Below, piece after piece: positions 7,740 through 7,862 of a stretch of DNA of 7,862 nucleotides. Both the position numbers and the translations under genes were made by a program. The notes below the pieces were generated by a model. That model saw only the letters and a list, made by a program, of their open reading frames with translations. It did no database searches and was not told where the DNA came from. Numbering within the stretch: the stretch's first letter is position 1; each line of letters begins with the position of its first letter. The stretch is taken from positions 1 through 7,862 of the forward strand of contig CAYYLT010000163.1 of assembly GCA_964472385.1 (NCBI GenBank), written 5' to 3'. The DNA is from JAGXLC01 sp964472385 (lineage in GTDB: Bacteria; Bacteroidota; Bacteroidia; Bacteroidales; UBA12077).

Positions 7740-7782
7740 CCCGGAAAAAATGTATAAAAATAAAATTTTTTGAGCATCATAA

Positions 7783-7840
7783 GTGAAGCACTAATATGCT
7801 TTTGTTTATAAGTGTTTCATCTGTTTATTTTTTTATTTTT
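7783..7840 (+). terminator. Stem-loop followed by T-rich tract, possible intrinsic terminator
   Basis: TGAAGCACT (7784-7792) pairs with AGTGTTTCA (7811-7819) over nine bases with one G-U pair. After an A-A mismatch, ATA (7794-7796) pairs with TAT (7807-7809), closing a ten-base loop. A T-rich stretch (7823-7840) follows on the + strand. No + strand gene upstream would use it. The stem is also usable on the - strand for an unseen gene entering from the right, with an A/T-rich tail beginning about 11 bases after it. Direction is therefore uncertain. Confidence 0.35.
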
Positions 7841-7862
7841 AATGGTCAGATTCAGGAACTCC

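Noticed and set aside
7641..7757. 38-codon + strand reading frame beginning ATG at 7641
   Set aside because: It matches the G+C-rich palindrome almost exactly, has no ribosome binding site or recognisable protein signal, and several other frames are equally open there, so it is explained by composition.
7646..7777. 43-codon - strand reading frame beginning ATG at 7777
   Set aside because: It runs from A+T-rich spacer into the palindromic island with an abrupt composition change, and all three - strand frames are open across the island. No domain or start signal supports it.

Overview
The window looks like chromosomal DNA of a member of the Bacteroidota, inferred from features rather than from a database match. 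Base composition is moderately A+T-rich. Shine-Dalgarno sequences are weak or absent before the starts. Promoter-like sites follow the TTTG / TAnnTTTG pattern of that phylum. The proteins (multi-PAS hybrid kinase, GPT2/SCT1-like acyltransferase with a membrane tail, ClpP-class NfeD reading NTYGG) have a Bacteroidota flavour. Order or genus cannot be told.

Layout, left to right. Bases 2-2875 (+) hold the 3' part of a large hybrid histidine kinase whose start lies outside the window. It converges on a two-gene leftward unit: a BASS-type sodium:organic-anion symporter (5231-4302) followed, with a 14-base overlap, by a membrane-anchored PlsC-family acyltransferase (4315-2930). A tRNA 2'-O-methyltransferase of the TrmJ type (5322-6011, +) is divergent from the symporter; about 90 bases between them carry two promoter-like sites whose -7 elements abut back to back. 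TrmJ then converges on a full-length NfeD membrane protease (7600-6140, -). The last 262 bases have no convincing gene. They hold a sharply bounded G+C-rich imperfect palindrome of about 98 bases, then a hairpin followed by a T-rich tract.

The genes do not form a single pathway. The kinase is signalling, the acyltransferase and NfeD act at or in the inner membrane, the symporter imports a lipid-like or organic anion, and TrmJ is tRNA modification. The only pair with evidence for joint expression is symporter plus acyltransferase. I see no phage, CRISPR, toxin-antitoxin, insertion-sequence or defence genes and no clear sign of a new multi-gene system. The most unusual object is the palindromic G+C-rich island upstream of nfeD, which resembles a small dispersed element or structured RNA. 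Several starts were moved from upstream TTG or ATG codons to internal ATG codons, as explained in the entries.
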